A stretch of 18,834 nucleotides of DNA from Kordia sp045105435 (GTDB lineage Bacteria > Bacteroidota > Bacteroidia > Flavobacteriales > Flavobacteriaceae), in the NCBI RefSeq assembly GCF_045105435.1, contig NZ_JBGCDL010000284.1, positions 1 to 18,834 on the forward strand, written 5' to 3'. Below are positions 7,564 to 14,020 of the stretch, piece after piece. Every line of letters starts with the position of its first letter. The stretch's first letter is position 1. A program made the translations under genes and the position numbers. Under the pieces are notes generated by a model. That model was not told the DNA's origin and ran no database searches. It worked only from the letters and a program-made list of their open reading frames with translations.

Positions 7564-8457
7564 ATGATTGCAATTCAAAGAAATTCCGTTGAAATTCCAG
7601 CCATTCTCAAAGAAGGAAGTGACAAGTTGAAAAAAGAACTTGCAGCAGCGATTGCCTATTATGCAGATCCTGCCAATACAAAAGCGTTTAAATTTAAAGT
7701 ATACAGCAATCCGGAAGTCAAAGAAACACTTATAAAAATGAGTGATGGAAAATGCGCGTATTGCGAAAGTGATATTTTGGTCACTTATGTGGGCGATATT
7801 GAACATTTTAGACCAAAAGGAGAAATTGAAGAATTAAAAGAAACGAAAAATTCAAAACCTGGTTATTATTGGTTGGCAGCCGATTGGGATAATTTATTAC
7901 TGTCGTGCAGAAACTGCAATCAGAAATCGAAACAAGCCACCACAACTGAAGCTGAATTAAAAAGTATGGGGAAAATGAATCAGTTTCCTTTATTTGATGA
8001 AGCCAAACGTGTGCGTTCACTTGAAGGTGATTTCAACGAAGAAGAAAAAGTGCGTTTGTTACTAAATCCGTGTATTGAAAACCCAGAAGAATACTTTAAA
8101 TACAATATAAAATCGGGTGTCATTCAAGCGAAGATACAAGAAGAATTCCCAAAACAACGCGCCACCACTTCTGTCAAAGTATTTGGTTTGCAACGTGTTC
8201 CGTTGGTACATGCGCGTGCAAAAAAAGCAGTTCATATTCTAAAACAAATGACTCGTGTAGAAAGGCGTTACAAAGATTTACTGCGTGCTATTGATGATGA
8301 GGATGATGATATTACCGAACGACAAGAAGAATTGGATTGGGAAATTGAAGAACTACATAGCTTTTTAGACGAAAAAGAAGAATATTTGGGCATGGCACGG
8401 CAAATGATTGGTCAATTTATGCAAAAAAACTTTCAAGTGGATATTACGGCGGCTTGA
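7564..8457 (+). CDS. PtuB/TIGR02646-like HNH endonuclease
   Basis: This 297-residue protein carries CAYCES (64-69), IEHFRPK (79-85) and WDNLLLSCRNCNQKSK (108-123), the zinc-binding and catalytic elements of the HNH family seen in Septu PtuB and in the effector of retron Ec78. The ATG at 7564, two bases after the ATPase stop, is preferred over an overlapping TTG at 7534; the pair should be co-transcribed. It is paralogous to the N-terminal half of that fusion well beyond the HNH core: LLLNPCIENPEEYFKYNI with KVFGLQRVPLVHAR here matches YLIDPSFEDPSLFFSFNI with QILGLNRADLIYER there. The acidic C-terminus (about 240-285, DDEDDDITERQEELDWEIEE) may be a coiled coil. It probably cuts nucleic acid when the ATPase senses a phage; this is inference. 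Its stop codon lies inside a repeat element. Confidence 0.82.
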   Translation: MIAIQRNSVEIPAILKEGSDKLKKELAAAIAYYADPANTKAFKFKVYSNPEVKETLIKMSDGKCAYCESDILVTYVGDIEHFRPKGEIEELKETKNSKPGYYWLAADWDNLLLSCRNCNQKSKQATTTEAELKSMGKMNQFPLFDEAKRVRSLEGDFNEEEKVRLLLNPCIENPEEYFKYNIKSGVIQAKIQEEFPKQRATTSVKVFGLQRVPLVHARAKKAVHILKQMTRVERRYKDLLRAIDDEDDDITERQEELDWEIEELHSFLDEKEEYLGMARQMIGQFMQKNFQVDITAA

Positions 8458-8535
8458 CTTCGGCTCCGCTCAGCCTATGCGAGTTTGTTTGTTGTTAATT
8501 ACTTTTTGTGGATTTGAAACCGTCTCAATTTGAAA

Positions 8536-8616
8536 CGTCATTGCGAACCAAGTGAAGCAATCTTTTACTAAAGAAACAGATTGCCACGCGTTTTTATCAA
8601 AACGCTCGCAAAGACG
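8536..8616. repeat. Palindromic intergenic repeat, family 1
   Basis: CGTCATTGCGA at 8536 pairs with TCGCAAAGACG ending at 8616, and GCAATCT pairs with AGATTGC inside. Related copies lie at 8657-8732, 10515-10607, 18548-18645 and 18679-18780. Confidence 0.7.
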
Positions 8617-8656
8617 TTTCCTAAAAGTTTAAGAATCAACGCGAAGCGATCAAAAA

Positions 8657-8732
8657 GCGAAGTAAGCTGTTTCAAAGAATACAAAATCTACATAGAAGCA
8701 GACTACCACGTCGCAAACTCCTCGTAGTAACG
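8657..8732. repeat. Truncated family 1 repeat, inverted relative to the 10515 copy
   Basis: GCAGACTACCACGTCG and the following CTCCTCGTAGTAACG closely match the reverse complement of 10515-10552. The left part is degraded, and the segment overlaps AGCGAAG-type repeat units. Confidence 0.65.
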
Positions 8733-8753
8733 TTTTTTAAAACACTGTAGTTT

Positions 8754-8803
8754 TCGAAGTACTTCTCGATACAATTTTCTATCGAAAATCACTCGAAGTG
8801 ACG
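8754..8803. repeat. Palindromic intergenic repeat, family 2 (half element)
   Basis: It contains GAAGTACTTCTCGATACAAT and ATCACTCGAAGTGACG, the reverse complement of the left arm at 10633. It probably represents one half of the larger palindrome. Confidence 0.65.
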
Positions 8804-8841
8804 CGTAGGAATATAAACGTAAAAGTATTTTAAGAACACAC

Positions 8842-8905
8842 GCGAAGCGATCCAAAAGCGAAGCGATCCAAAAGCGAAGCGATCCAAAAGCGAAGCGATC
8901 CAAAA
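8842..8905. repeat. Tandem repeat, four exact 16-bp units
   Basis: GCGAAGCGATCCAAAA is repeated exactly at 8842, 8858, 8874 and 8890. A further partial unit with GCGATCCAACC abuts the stop codon of holA. A diverged copy of the same unit lies after the stop of the gene at 14021-15484. Confidence 0.9.
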
Positions 8906-8944
8906 GCGCGGTGACTGAGCAAAGTCGAAGTCAAGCGATCCAAC

Positions 8945-9949
8945 CTAATTCATAATCTTCACCATCAACTCTTTCAACAAATCTCCATTCGATAAATTTG
9001 TCGCACCAACACCTTTACTTTTTACGTCCATTTCACGTAACGTTGCCACAATGCCACTTACTTTCTTCATTGGATAATTACGAGCTGCAGCTTGATATTC
9101 CTTTACAAAATACGGATTGATTCGCAACACAGAAGCCACATTTTTCGGATTCTGATCACGCAAACCATGATACTGCAATAACTGTGAAAAGAAGTTAAAC
9201 AATAGTGAAACCGTGACAACTGTCGGATTGTCCTTTGGGTTTTCTGAAAAATAGGTGATAATTCTAAACGCTTTCGTTACATCTCTATCGCCAATTGCTT
9301 TTCGCAACTCAAAATTATTATAATCTTTACTAATTCCGATGTTTTCTTCAATCGCAATAGGTGTAATTTCGCTTCCAATTGGTAAAATCAATTTTAGTTT
9401 TTCCAATTCATTATCAATCTTACTCAAATTCGTTCCTAAAAACTCCACCAACATTTGGGCGGCTTTTGGTGTAATTTGATACTTTTTTCCTGCCAATACT
9501 CTGCGAATCCAATCTGCAACCTGATTTTCATACAATTTCTTGCTTTCATACATCACACCATTTTTCTTTGCTGCTTTGTAGATTTTTTTATTTTTTGCAA
9601 TCTTCTTATACTTATAACAAATGACCAAAACGGTGCTTGGTTGCGGATTCAAAAGATACGATTCTAGCTTATCAATGGTGCGCGACAAATCTTGTGCTTC
9701 TTTCACAATCACCACTTGGCGTTCTGCCATCATCGGATACCGTTTTGCATTTGCCACAATATCATCAATGGTAACATCGCGTCCGTACAATACCATTTGG
9801 TTGAATCCTTTTTCGGCTTCATCCAACACATTTGCTTCAATATATTCCGCAATTTTGTCAATATAATAGGCTTCTTCACCCATTAAAAAATAAATAGGTT
9901 TGATATTTCCTTTCTGTATATCGACGACAATCTGTTTCGCTTCTTCCAT
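8945..9949 (-). CDS. holA: DNA polymerase III subunit delta
   Basis: The 334-residue length and sequence fit the delta subunit of the clamp loader, which opens the beta sliding clamp and loads it onto primed DNA together with delta' and the DnaX subunits. The N-terminal segment IKPIYFLMGEEAYYIDKIAEYI (about 16-37) is the conserved start of domain I, followed by FNQMVLYGRDV and NAKRYPMMAERQVVIVKEAQDL (67-88). As in other delta subunits the AAA+ fold lacks a working Walker A. FLGTNLSKIDNELEKL (167-182) marks domain II and the C-terminal half is the helical collar domain. It is cytosolic and essential in other bacteria. The gene is divergent from the HSDR_N-type gene, 60 bases apart. Its 3' end runs straight into the tandem 16-bp repeats. 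Confidence 0.93.
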   Translation of the reverse strand: MEEAKQIVVDIQKGNIKPIYFLMGEEAYYIDKIAEYIEANVLDEAEKGFNQMVLYGRDVTIDDIVANAKRYPMMAERQVVIVKEAQDLSRTIDKLESYLLNPQPSTVLVICYKYKKIAKNKKIYKAAKKNGVMYESKKLYENQVADWIRRVLAGKKYQITPKAAQMLVEFLGTNLSKIDNELEKLKLILPIGSEITPIAIEENIGISKDYNNFELRKAIGDRDVTKAFRIITYFSENPKDNPTVVTVSLLFNFFSQLLQYHGLRDQNPKNVASVLRINPYFVKEYQAAARNYPMKKVSGIVATLREMDVKSKGVGATNLSNGDLLKELMVKIMN

Positions 9950-9973
9950 TATTGCTACAAATGTGAAATTGTA

Positions 9974-10004
9974 TTGGTTTTCGATGCACGAATCGTTAGT
10001 TTTG
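9974..10004 (+). promoter_or_regulatory. Bacteroidota-type promoter, possibly leaderless
   Basis: TTG (9974-9976), a 20-base spacer and TAGTTTTG (9997-10004) match the TTG/TAnnTTTG consensus fully. The ATG at 10010 follows the -7 box by five bases, so the transcript may begin at or next to the start codon. Confidence 0.55.
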
Positions 10005-10009
10005 TGCTT

Positions 10010-10459
10010 ATGGAACTCTTAAATTTTCCAAAATATACGTTCCGGTTCAAAAATAGGGAAAATAAAATCTATATTTTTGATGCCATTCGGAAAAAGTTTG
10101 TCGTGTTGACTCCCGAAGAATGGGTTCGACAACATACAGTACAGTTTTTGATGCAGGAAAAAAACTATCCAATCAGTTTAATAAATGTCGAAAAAGAACT
10201 CATATTCAACGACTTAAAAAAACGATATGACATAGTTATTTTCAATTCGGACGGAAGTATTTTTTTGGTGGTCGAATGCAAACGAAGTAAAATAAAAATT
10301 GATCAACACACCTTTGATCAAATTGCGCGTTACAACCTAATTTTAAATGCGGAATATTTAATGGTAACCAACGGATTAGATCATTATTATTGCACGATGG
10401 ATTATGAAGCACAACAATATCAGTTTTTGAGAGACATTCCGGAGTATAAGAAGTCTTGA
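10010..10459 (+). CDS. Small HSDR_N-type (type I restriction R-subunit N-terminal) nuclease-domain protein
   Basis: This 149-residue protein is a stand-alone HSDR_N_2-like domain. A PD-(D/E)xK nuclease core is readable: acidic Glu61/Glu63 in NVEKELIF, Asp74 in RYDIVIF, and VVECKR with Glu89 and Lys91, followed by FDQIARYNLILNAEYLMVTNG, the usual tail of the fold. No helicase or specificity subunit is nearby, so it is not part of a type I restriction system here. Homologues next to holA are, from memory, common in Flavobacteriia, suggesting a conserved housekeeping role in DNA metabolism rather than defence. The ATG at 10010 is chosen over a TTG at 9974 because the TTG forms part of the promoter and the sequence before MELLNFP is not family-like. 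The stop is followed by an 18-bp tandem repeat. Confidence 0.78.
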   Translation: MELLNFPKYTFRFKNRENKIYIFDAIRKKFVVLTPEEWVRQHTVQFLMQEKNYPISLINVEKELIFNDLKKRYDIVIFNSDGSIFLVVECKRSKIKIDQHTFDQIARYNLILNAEYLMVTNGLDHYYCTMDYEAQQYQFLRDIPEYKKS

Positions 10460-10463
10460 TGAA

Positions 10464-10508
10464 TTAGACTTACTTAGATTGTTAGACTGGCTTAGATCGT
10501 TAGATATG
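10464..10508. repeat. Short tandem repeat, 18-bp period, after the HSDR_N-type gene
   Basis: TTAGACTTACTTAGATTG (10464), TTAGACTGGCTTAGATCG (10482) and a partial TTAGATATG (10500) follow the stop codon by four bases. The TTAGATCG core is shared with the repeat after the gene at 14021-15484. Confidence 0.7.
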
Positions 10509-10514
10509 TTTAAA

Positions 10515-10607
10515 CGTCACTACGAGGAGTTTACGACGTGGTAGTCTGCTTCTAAGTAAAATTGAGCTTTCTTTGAAACAGATTGCTTCACTACGTTCGC
10601 AATGACG
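10515..10607. repeat. Palindromic intergenic repeat, family 1 (full copy)
   Basis: It runs from CGTCACTACGAGGAG to GTTCGCAATGACG and is an imperfect palindrome. Its left half matches 8695-8732 in inverted orientation. Confidence 0.75.
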
Positions 10608-10632
10608 AATCATAGTCTAAACAATTACCAAA

Positions 10633-10763
10633 CGTCACTTCGAGTGATTTTTCAGAATGAAATGGAGAAAAATTGTATCGAGAAGTACTTAGGAATGATA
10701 AATATTATAAAATCATAGCTGTTCTCGATACAACGAATCACAGATTCGCCACTCGAACTGACG
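10633..10763. repeat. Palindromic intergenic repeat, family 2 (full copy)
   Basis: The left arm CGTCACTTCGAGTGATTTTT and the right arm CGCCACTCGAACTGACG are complementary, as are the inner TTGTATCGAGAA and TTCTCGATACAA. It differs from the 802-981 copy by lacking the outer 14-bp terminal repeats. Confidence 0.75.
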
Positions 10764-10785
10764 GTTATTCATAATAAACACCAAA

Positions 10786-10883
10786 CGTCACTTCGAGTGA
10801 TTTTTCTGCGCATTGAGCAGAGTCGAAATGAAAGAAAAATTGTATTTCGACTGCGCTCAACAGAACTATCGAGAAGTACTTAG
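10786..10883. repeat. Family 2 repeat, rearranged half copy
   Basis: CGTCACTTCGAGTGATTTTT is followed by an inserted inverted pair (TTGAGCAGAGTCGAAAT and ATTTCGACTGCGCTCAA) and then ATCGAGAAGTACTTAG. It looks like a family 2 left arm with a smaller palindrome inserted. The rest of the gap to 10938 is AT-rich with no clear signal. Confidence 0.65.
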
Positions 10884-10938
10884 AAACAAAAAATAACAAT
10901 TTAAAATTTAGCATTCAAAATTTATAATTTCAAAAAAA

Positions 10939-11931
10939 ATGAAAATCGCCGTAGTTATACTCAATTGGAATGGAAAAGAACTCTTAGCACAGTTTTTACC
11001 AAAGGTGTTGGCGTTTTCTAAAGATGCGCATATTTATGTGGCGGATAACGCTTCCGCAGATGACTCCATAGACTATGTCAAAACGAATTTCCCCGAAATA
11101 ACCATCATTCAAAATGTTGAAAATGGCGGCTACGCCAAAGGATATAATGATGCACTTCCACAGGTTGAAGAAGAAATTTTCTGTTTATTAAATTCAGATA
11201 TTGAAGTGACTGAAAATTGGCTCGCTCCTATCCGATCGGAATTTGAATCGAATTCAGAAACTGCCATCATTCAGCCAAAAATTTTAGACTTTAAACAAAA
11301 AACACATTTTGAATATGCTGGTGCCGCTGGTGGATTTATTGACAAATACGGTTATCCTTATTGCCGTGGACGTATATTTCACACTTTAGAAGAAGACAAC
11401 GGACAATATAATGATGCAACAGAAATATTTTGGGCTTCTGGCGCGTGTTTATTCATCCGAAAGCATGTTTTTAATGAGTTGAATGGTTTTGATTCAGCTT
11501 TTTTTGCACATCAAGAGGAAATCGATTTGTGTTGGCGCGCGTTTAACAAAGGCTACAAAGCAATGTACATTTCGGAAAGTGTGGTGTATCATGTTGGTGG
11601 CGCAACGTTGGACAGCACAAACCCAAGGAAAACCTATCTGAATTTTAGAAACTCGTTGTGTATGTTGGCTAAAAATCTTCCAAAAGGGAAATTAATTCCC
11701 ATCATTTTTTCACGCTTAGTATTGGACGGAATAGCTGCCATTCAGTTTCTTACAAAATTACAGTTCAAACACTTCATTGCGATTCTCAAAGCACATTTTC
11801 ATTTCTATGCACGTTTGCCAAAAATGGTTAAAAAACGTGGTAACAGTCAAAAAAAACAGTATTTTGGTCAGAAATCGATTGTCTATTCCTACTTTATCAA
11901 AGGGAAAAAACAATATGCTGACTTATCATAA
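10939..11931 (+). CDS. Glycosyltransferase family 2
   Basis: The 330-residue protein is a GT-A fold, family 2 inverting glycosyltransferase of the rhamnosyltransferase-like group. Seen in order: VVILNWNG (5-12), YVADNAS (33-39) binding the nucleotide, NGGYAKGYNDAL (62-73), the metal-binding LNSD at 84-87 as the DxD equivalent, ASGACLFIRKHVFNELNGFD (166-185), and the EEIDLCWR motif (193-200) supplying the catalytic base. The C-terminal part has amphipathic and hydrophobic helices (about 250-290) that may attach it to the inner membrane. It likely transfers a sugar to a cell-surface glycan, such as an O-antigen or exopolysaccharide, but no other glycan genes are present. The stop codon abuts the ATG of the next gene with no gap, so the two are probably co-transcribed. 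Confidence 0.85.
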   Translation: MKIAVVILNWNGKELLAQFLPKVLAFSKDAHIYVADNASADDSIDYVKTNFPEITIIQNVENGGYAKGYNDALPQVEEEIFCLLNSDIEVTENWLAPIRSEFESNSETAIIQPKILDFKQKTHFEYAGAAGGFIDKYGYPYCRGRIFHTLEEDNGQYNDATEIFWASGACLFIRKHVFNELNGFDSAFFAHQEEIDLCWRAFNKGYKAMYISESVVYHVGGATLDSTNPRKTYLNFRNSLCMLAKNLPKGKLIPIIFSRLVLDGIAAIQFLTKLQFKHFIAILKAHFHFYARLPKMVKKRGNSQKKQYFGQKSIVYSYFIKGKKQYADLS

Positions 11932-12738
11932 ATGCACTTGTTTAAGAAAACAATTTTCATCTTATTCTTATTTTTAAGTTCGCTTGCAACTGCGCAAGAT
12001 GCTTCTGAAAAAATTCTAGATCAATTTAATGATCTTGCCAATTATATTCCTAAAAGTCTTGAAAAAGACACTATTTACACTCCTGAAATTCGTATTTCAA
12101 AATTACCTTTCAATTCCATTTCAAGTGTAAAACTGCATAATGTCATAAGGCATTTTTCAACCTTAACTCCAAAAGAAATTACTTGGCTGGAAAAGAAAAT
12201 TTCAACATTAGCAATCGCTTTACATGCGGAAGGAAAGTATTTTTTAGTTGGTCAAATTGGTGGCGCAGGCGGTTGTCATGCAGAAGGTTTAATAGAAATA
12301 CTTTATTTAAATACCATAAAAATTACTCGATTAAATTTCTGTCACGGTTGTACGGACAGCTATTTAGATAAAGAGTTTGTTGAAATTTTCAATTCAAAAA
12401 TGTATCAATTATTACACATTAAGCGATCTGATTTAAAAACACATCTTTTTTATGGAACATATACAGGGAAAGGCAAAAATGCTTCTAAAATTGAATTGAC
12501 GCTTACTAAGGAAAGAATATTTACACTTCAAATCACTAAAAACGATGCCGTTGAATTCTCAGAAGGTATATGGAAAAATGAAAATGATACACTTATCCTA
12601 ACATCTAAAAAAGTGAATCAATCTAATATCAATACGTTTGAGTTGAATGCTGTGAAGTTTCGATTAAAAAATCCATACGGAAAAAGTAAATTGCTCAAAC
12701 TTGCGCCAAAGAAATGGAAATTAAAAAAGATTTCATAA
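11932..12738 (+). CDS. Exported protein of unknown function
   Basis: This 268-residue protein begins with a signal peptide (MHLFKKTIFILFLFLSSLATAQ) and a probable signal peptidase I site after AQ22; no lipobox Cys is present, so it should be soluble in the periplasm or secreted. I do not recognise a family. A central Gly/Cys-rich part stands out: GQIGGAGGCHAEG (108-119) and NFCHGC (135-140). Cys115, His116, Cys137, His138 and Cys140 could bind metal or form disulphides. The C-terminal 100 residues (GTYTGKGKNASKIELTL, ENDTLILTSKK) look like a small beta-barrel, similar in style to exported lipocalin-like domains. The start abuts the glycosyltransferase stop, suggesting translational coupling; a functional link is not shown. 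Confidence 0.7.
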   Translation: MHLFKKTIFILFLFLSSLATAQDASEKILDQFNDLANYIPKSLEKDTIYTPEIRISKLPFNSISSVKLHNVIRHFSTLTPKEITWLEKKISTLAIALHAEGKYFLVGQIGGAGGCHAEGLIEILYLNTIKITRLNFCHGCTDSYLDKEFVEIFNSKMYQLLHIKRSDLKTHLFYGTYTGKGKNASKIELTLTKERIFTLQITKNDAVEFSEGIWKNENDTLILTSKKVNQSNINTFELNAVKFRLKNPYGKSKLLKLAPKKWKLKKIS

Positions 12739-12798
12739 TTCTAGAAATAAGCAATATCAATAAGAAAATAACGTTTATTACCGAATTAGGTATTAATT

Positions 12799-12826
12799 TT
12801 TCAATAAAAAGGCGTTCTTATTGAAA
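12799..12826. other. Hairpin downstream of the exported protein gene
   Basis: TTTCAATAA (12799-12807) pairs perfectly with TTATTGAAA (12818-12826) around a 10-base loop. No T tract follows, so it may be a weak terminator, an RNA-stability hairpin or a protein-binding site. Confidence 0.35.
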
Positions 12827-12863
12827 TGTTAAAAAAATGGCTCCATATACATTTAAAAGTTTG

Positions 12864-12902
12864 TTAATACTTTTATAATGCCTAGCAATTTTAATACTTT
12901 TG
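12864..12902 (+). promoter_or_regulatory. Candidate -7 box and direct repeat upstream of the OmpA-like gene
   Basis: TACTTTTG (12895-12902) is a perfect TAnnTTTG box 47 bases before the start codon. TTAATACTTTT occurs at 12864 and again at 12891. No TTG lies at the usual distance, so the promoter call is weak. Confidence 0.35.
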
Positions 12903-12949
12903 AGATTAATTTAGAAAAAACCGTTTTAATTATATAAAATACAAGATTT

Positions 12950-13831
12950 ATGAAGAAGATCCTCTTATTGGTCGCAACAGCTTCCATTGTTTTAACCTCA
13001 TGTGTTTCTAAAAAAGAATTAACTGATTTAGAAGCAAGACATAAAGAAACAAAAGATTTATTGAACTCTGCCACTGTAAAGTTGAATGCTTGCTTGGAAG
13101 AAAAAGCCTCTGCCTCTGCTAGAGCTGAAGCGATGGAAGGACAAGTTTCTGATTTACGAAAAGCGAATAATGACTTAAAAGAAGCGAATCAAGGATTGAT
13201 TCAAAATACAAAAGACATGACCGTTTTAACGACCAAAGGTGCCGAAAACCTTGAAAAGTCGTTGGAAAGTATGAAAGAGAAAGATTTAAAAATTACACGT
13301 TTGCAAGATGCAATTAGCAAAAAAGATAGTGTTACCTTAGCCATTGTTTCTAGCTTGAAGAAAGCAGTCGGAATTAACGATCCGGATATTGAAGTAAATG
13401 TTGAAAAAGGTGTTGTATTCATCTCAATTGCTGATAAGTTACTATTTAAAAGTGGAAGCTATAATGTAACTACAAGAGCAAAAGAAGTACTTGCGAAAGT
13501 AGCGAAAGTAGTAAACAGCAAACCAGACTTTGAATGTATGGTGGAAGGACACACAGACAACGTTCCTTACAAAAAAGGTGTGTTAATTGACAACTGGGAT
13601 TTAAGTGTCAAACGTTCAACATCCATTATTCGTGTATTGCAAGAATTGGGCGTAGATCCAGGACAATTAATTGCGGCAGGAAGAAGTCATTACGTACCAT
13701 TAGTAGAGAATGATACTGCTGAAAACAGAGGCGTTAACAGACGTACACGTATTGTGGTATTGCCAAAAATTGATCAATTTTACGAAATGATTGAGAATGA
13801 AATGAAAAGCCTTTCTGAAGAAGGAAAATAA
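12950..13831 (+). CDS. OmpA-family lipoprotein with coiled coil
   Basis: The 293-residue protein has a lipoprotein signal peptide with lipobox VLTSC (Cys18), a long charged coiled coil (about 20-130), and an OmpA C-terminal peptidoglycan-binding domain (about 155-272). Domain motifs: LLFKSGSYNVTTRAKEVLAKVA, the hallmark VEGHTDNVPY (198-207), NWDLSVKRSTSIIRVL (215-230) with the conserved Asp and Arg that contact diaminopimelate, and NRGVNRRTRIVVLP (259-272). It should be lipid-anchored in the outer membrane and hold it to the cell wall, with the coiled coil spanning the periplasm. It resembles Pal or the flavobacterial OmpA/MotB-type lipoproteins, but is not the tol-pal Pal gene by context. 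It has its own terminator and a candidate promoter box, so it is probably monocistronic. Confidence 0.9.
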   Translation: MKKILLLVATASIVLTSCVSKKELTDLEARHKETKDLLNSATVKLNACLEEKASASARAEAMEGQVSDLRKANNDLKEANQGLIQNTKDMTVLTTKGAENLEKSLESMKEKDLKITRLQDAISKKDSVTLAIVSSLKKAVGINDPDIEVNVEKGVVFISIADKLLFKSGSYNVTTRAKEVLAKVAKVVNSKPDFECMVEGHTDNVPYKKGVLIDNWDLSVKRSTSIIRVLQELGVDPGQLIAAGRSHYVPLVENDTAENRGVNRRTRIVVLPKIDQFYEMIENEMKSLSEEGK

Positions 13832-13853
13832 TATAGTTTTAGGCAACTAAATG

Positions 13854-13885
13854 AAAAAGCGTTCAAGTAATTTTGAACGCTTTTT
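13854..13885 (+). terminator. Strong rho-independent terminator after the OmpA-like gene
   Basis: A perfect 13-bp stem (AAAAAGCGTTCAA with TTGAACGCTTTTT), a 6-base loop and a run of T make a classic terminator, 22 bases after the stop codon. The A-rich 5' side could also serve transcripts on the minus strand. Confidence 0.9.
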
Positions 13886-13960
13886 TTATTTGTGTAAAAT
13901 TTTAAGTTTGATACAAAAGTGGATTCCTACACAAGCTAAGGATATCAAGTATCTGAATAG

Positions 13961-14020
13961 TCTAAGAGCGACAGCGTGTCTAAAAGCGTAGCGATCTAAC
14001 TGTCCAAGAGCAAAGCGAAT
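13961..14020. repeat. Diverged 16-bp tandem repeat after the FAD oxidoreductase gene
   Basis: Units TCTAAGAGCGACAGCG (13961), TCTAAAAGCGTAGCGA (13979) and TCCAAGAGCAAAGCGA (14003) match the unit TCCAAAAGCGAAGCGA of 8842-8905. The stop codon of the adjacent gene lies at the start of a unit. Confidence 0.75.

Larger units (their letters stand above)
8454..8944. other. Gene-free repeat block between the Septu-like operon and holA
   Basis: About 490 bases hold no credible gene but several repeats, listed separately. The left edge TTGACTTCGGCTCCGCTCAG (8454-8473) and the right edge near 8912-8933 (CTGAGCAAAGTCGAAGTCAA) are imperfect inverted copies. A 66-codon minus-strand frame here (8703-8903) is translated repeat, not a gene. 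Confidence 0.7.

Noticed and set aside
5180..8457. Retron system with an HNH effector
   Set aside because: The HNH type occurs in retron Ec78, but no reverse transcriptase gene or msr/msd-like region was found near the operon.
8703..8903. 66-codon minus-strand frame rich in DRFA/SL repeats
   Set aside because: It is a translation of the 16-bp tandem repeat and palindromic elements; it has no start context and no protein-like composition.
10010..10459. Fragment of a type I restriction system
   Set aside because: The frame is complete and compact, with an intact nuclease motif, and no hsdS, hsdM or helicase pieces nearby; a stand-alone housekeeping protein fits better.
12799..12826. Rho-independent terminator after the exported protein gene
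   Set aside because: The stem is perfect but AT-rich and is not followed by a T tract, so it is listed only as a hairpin.
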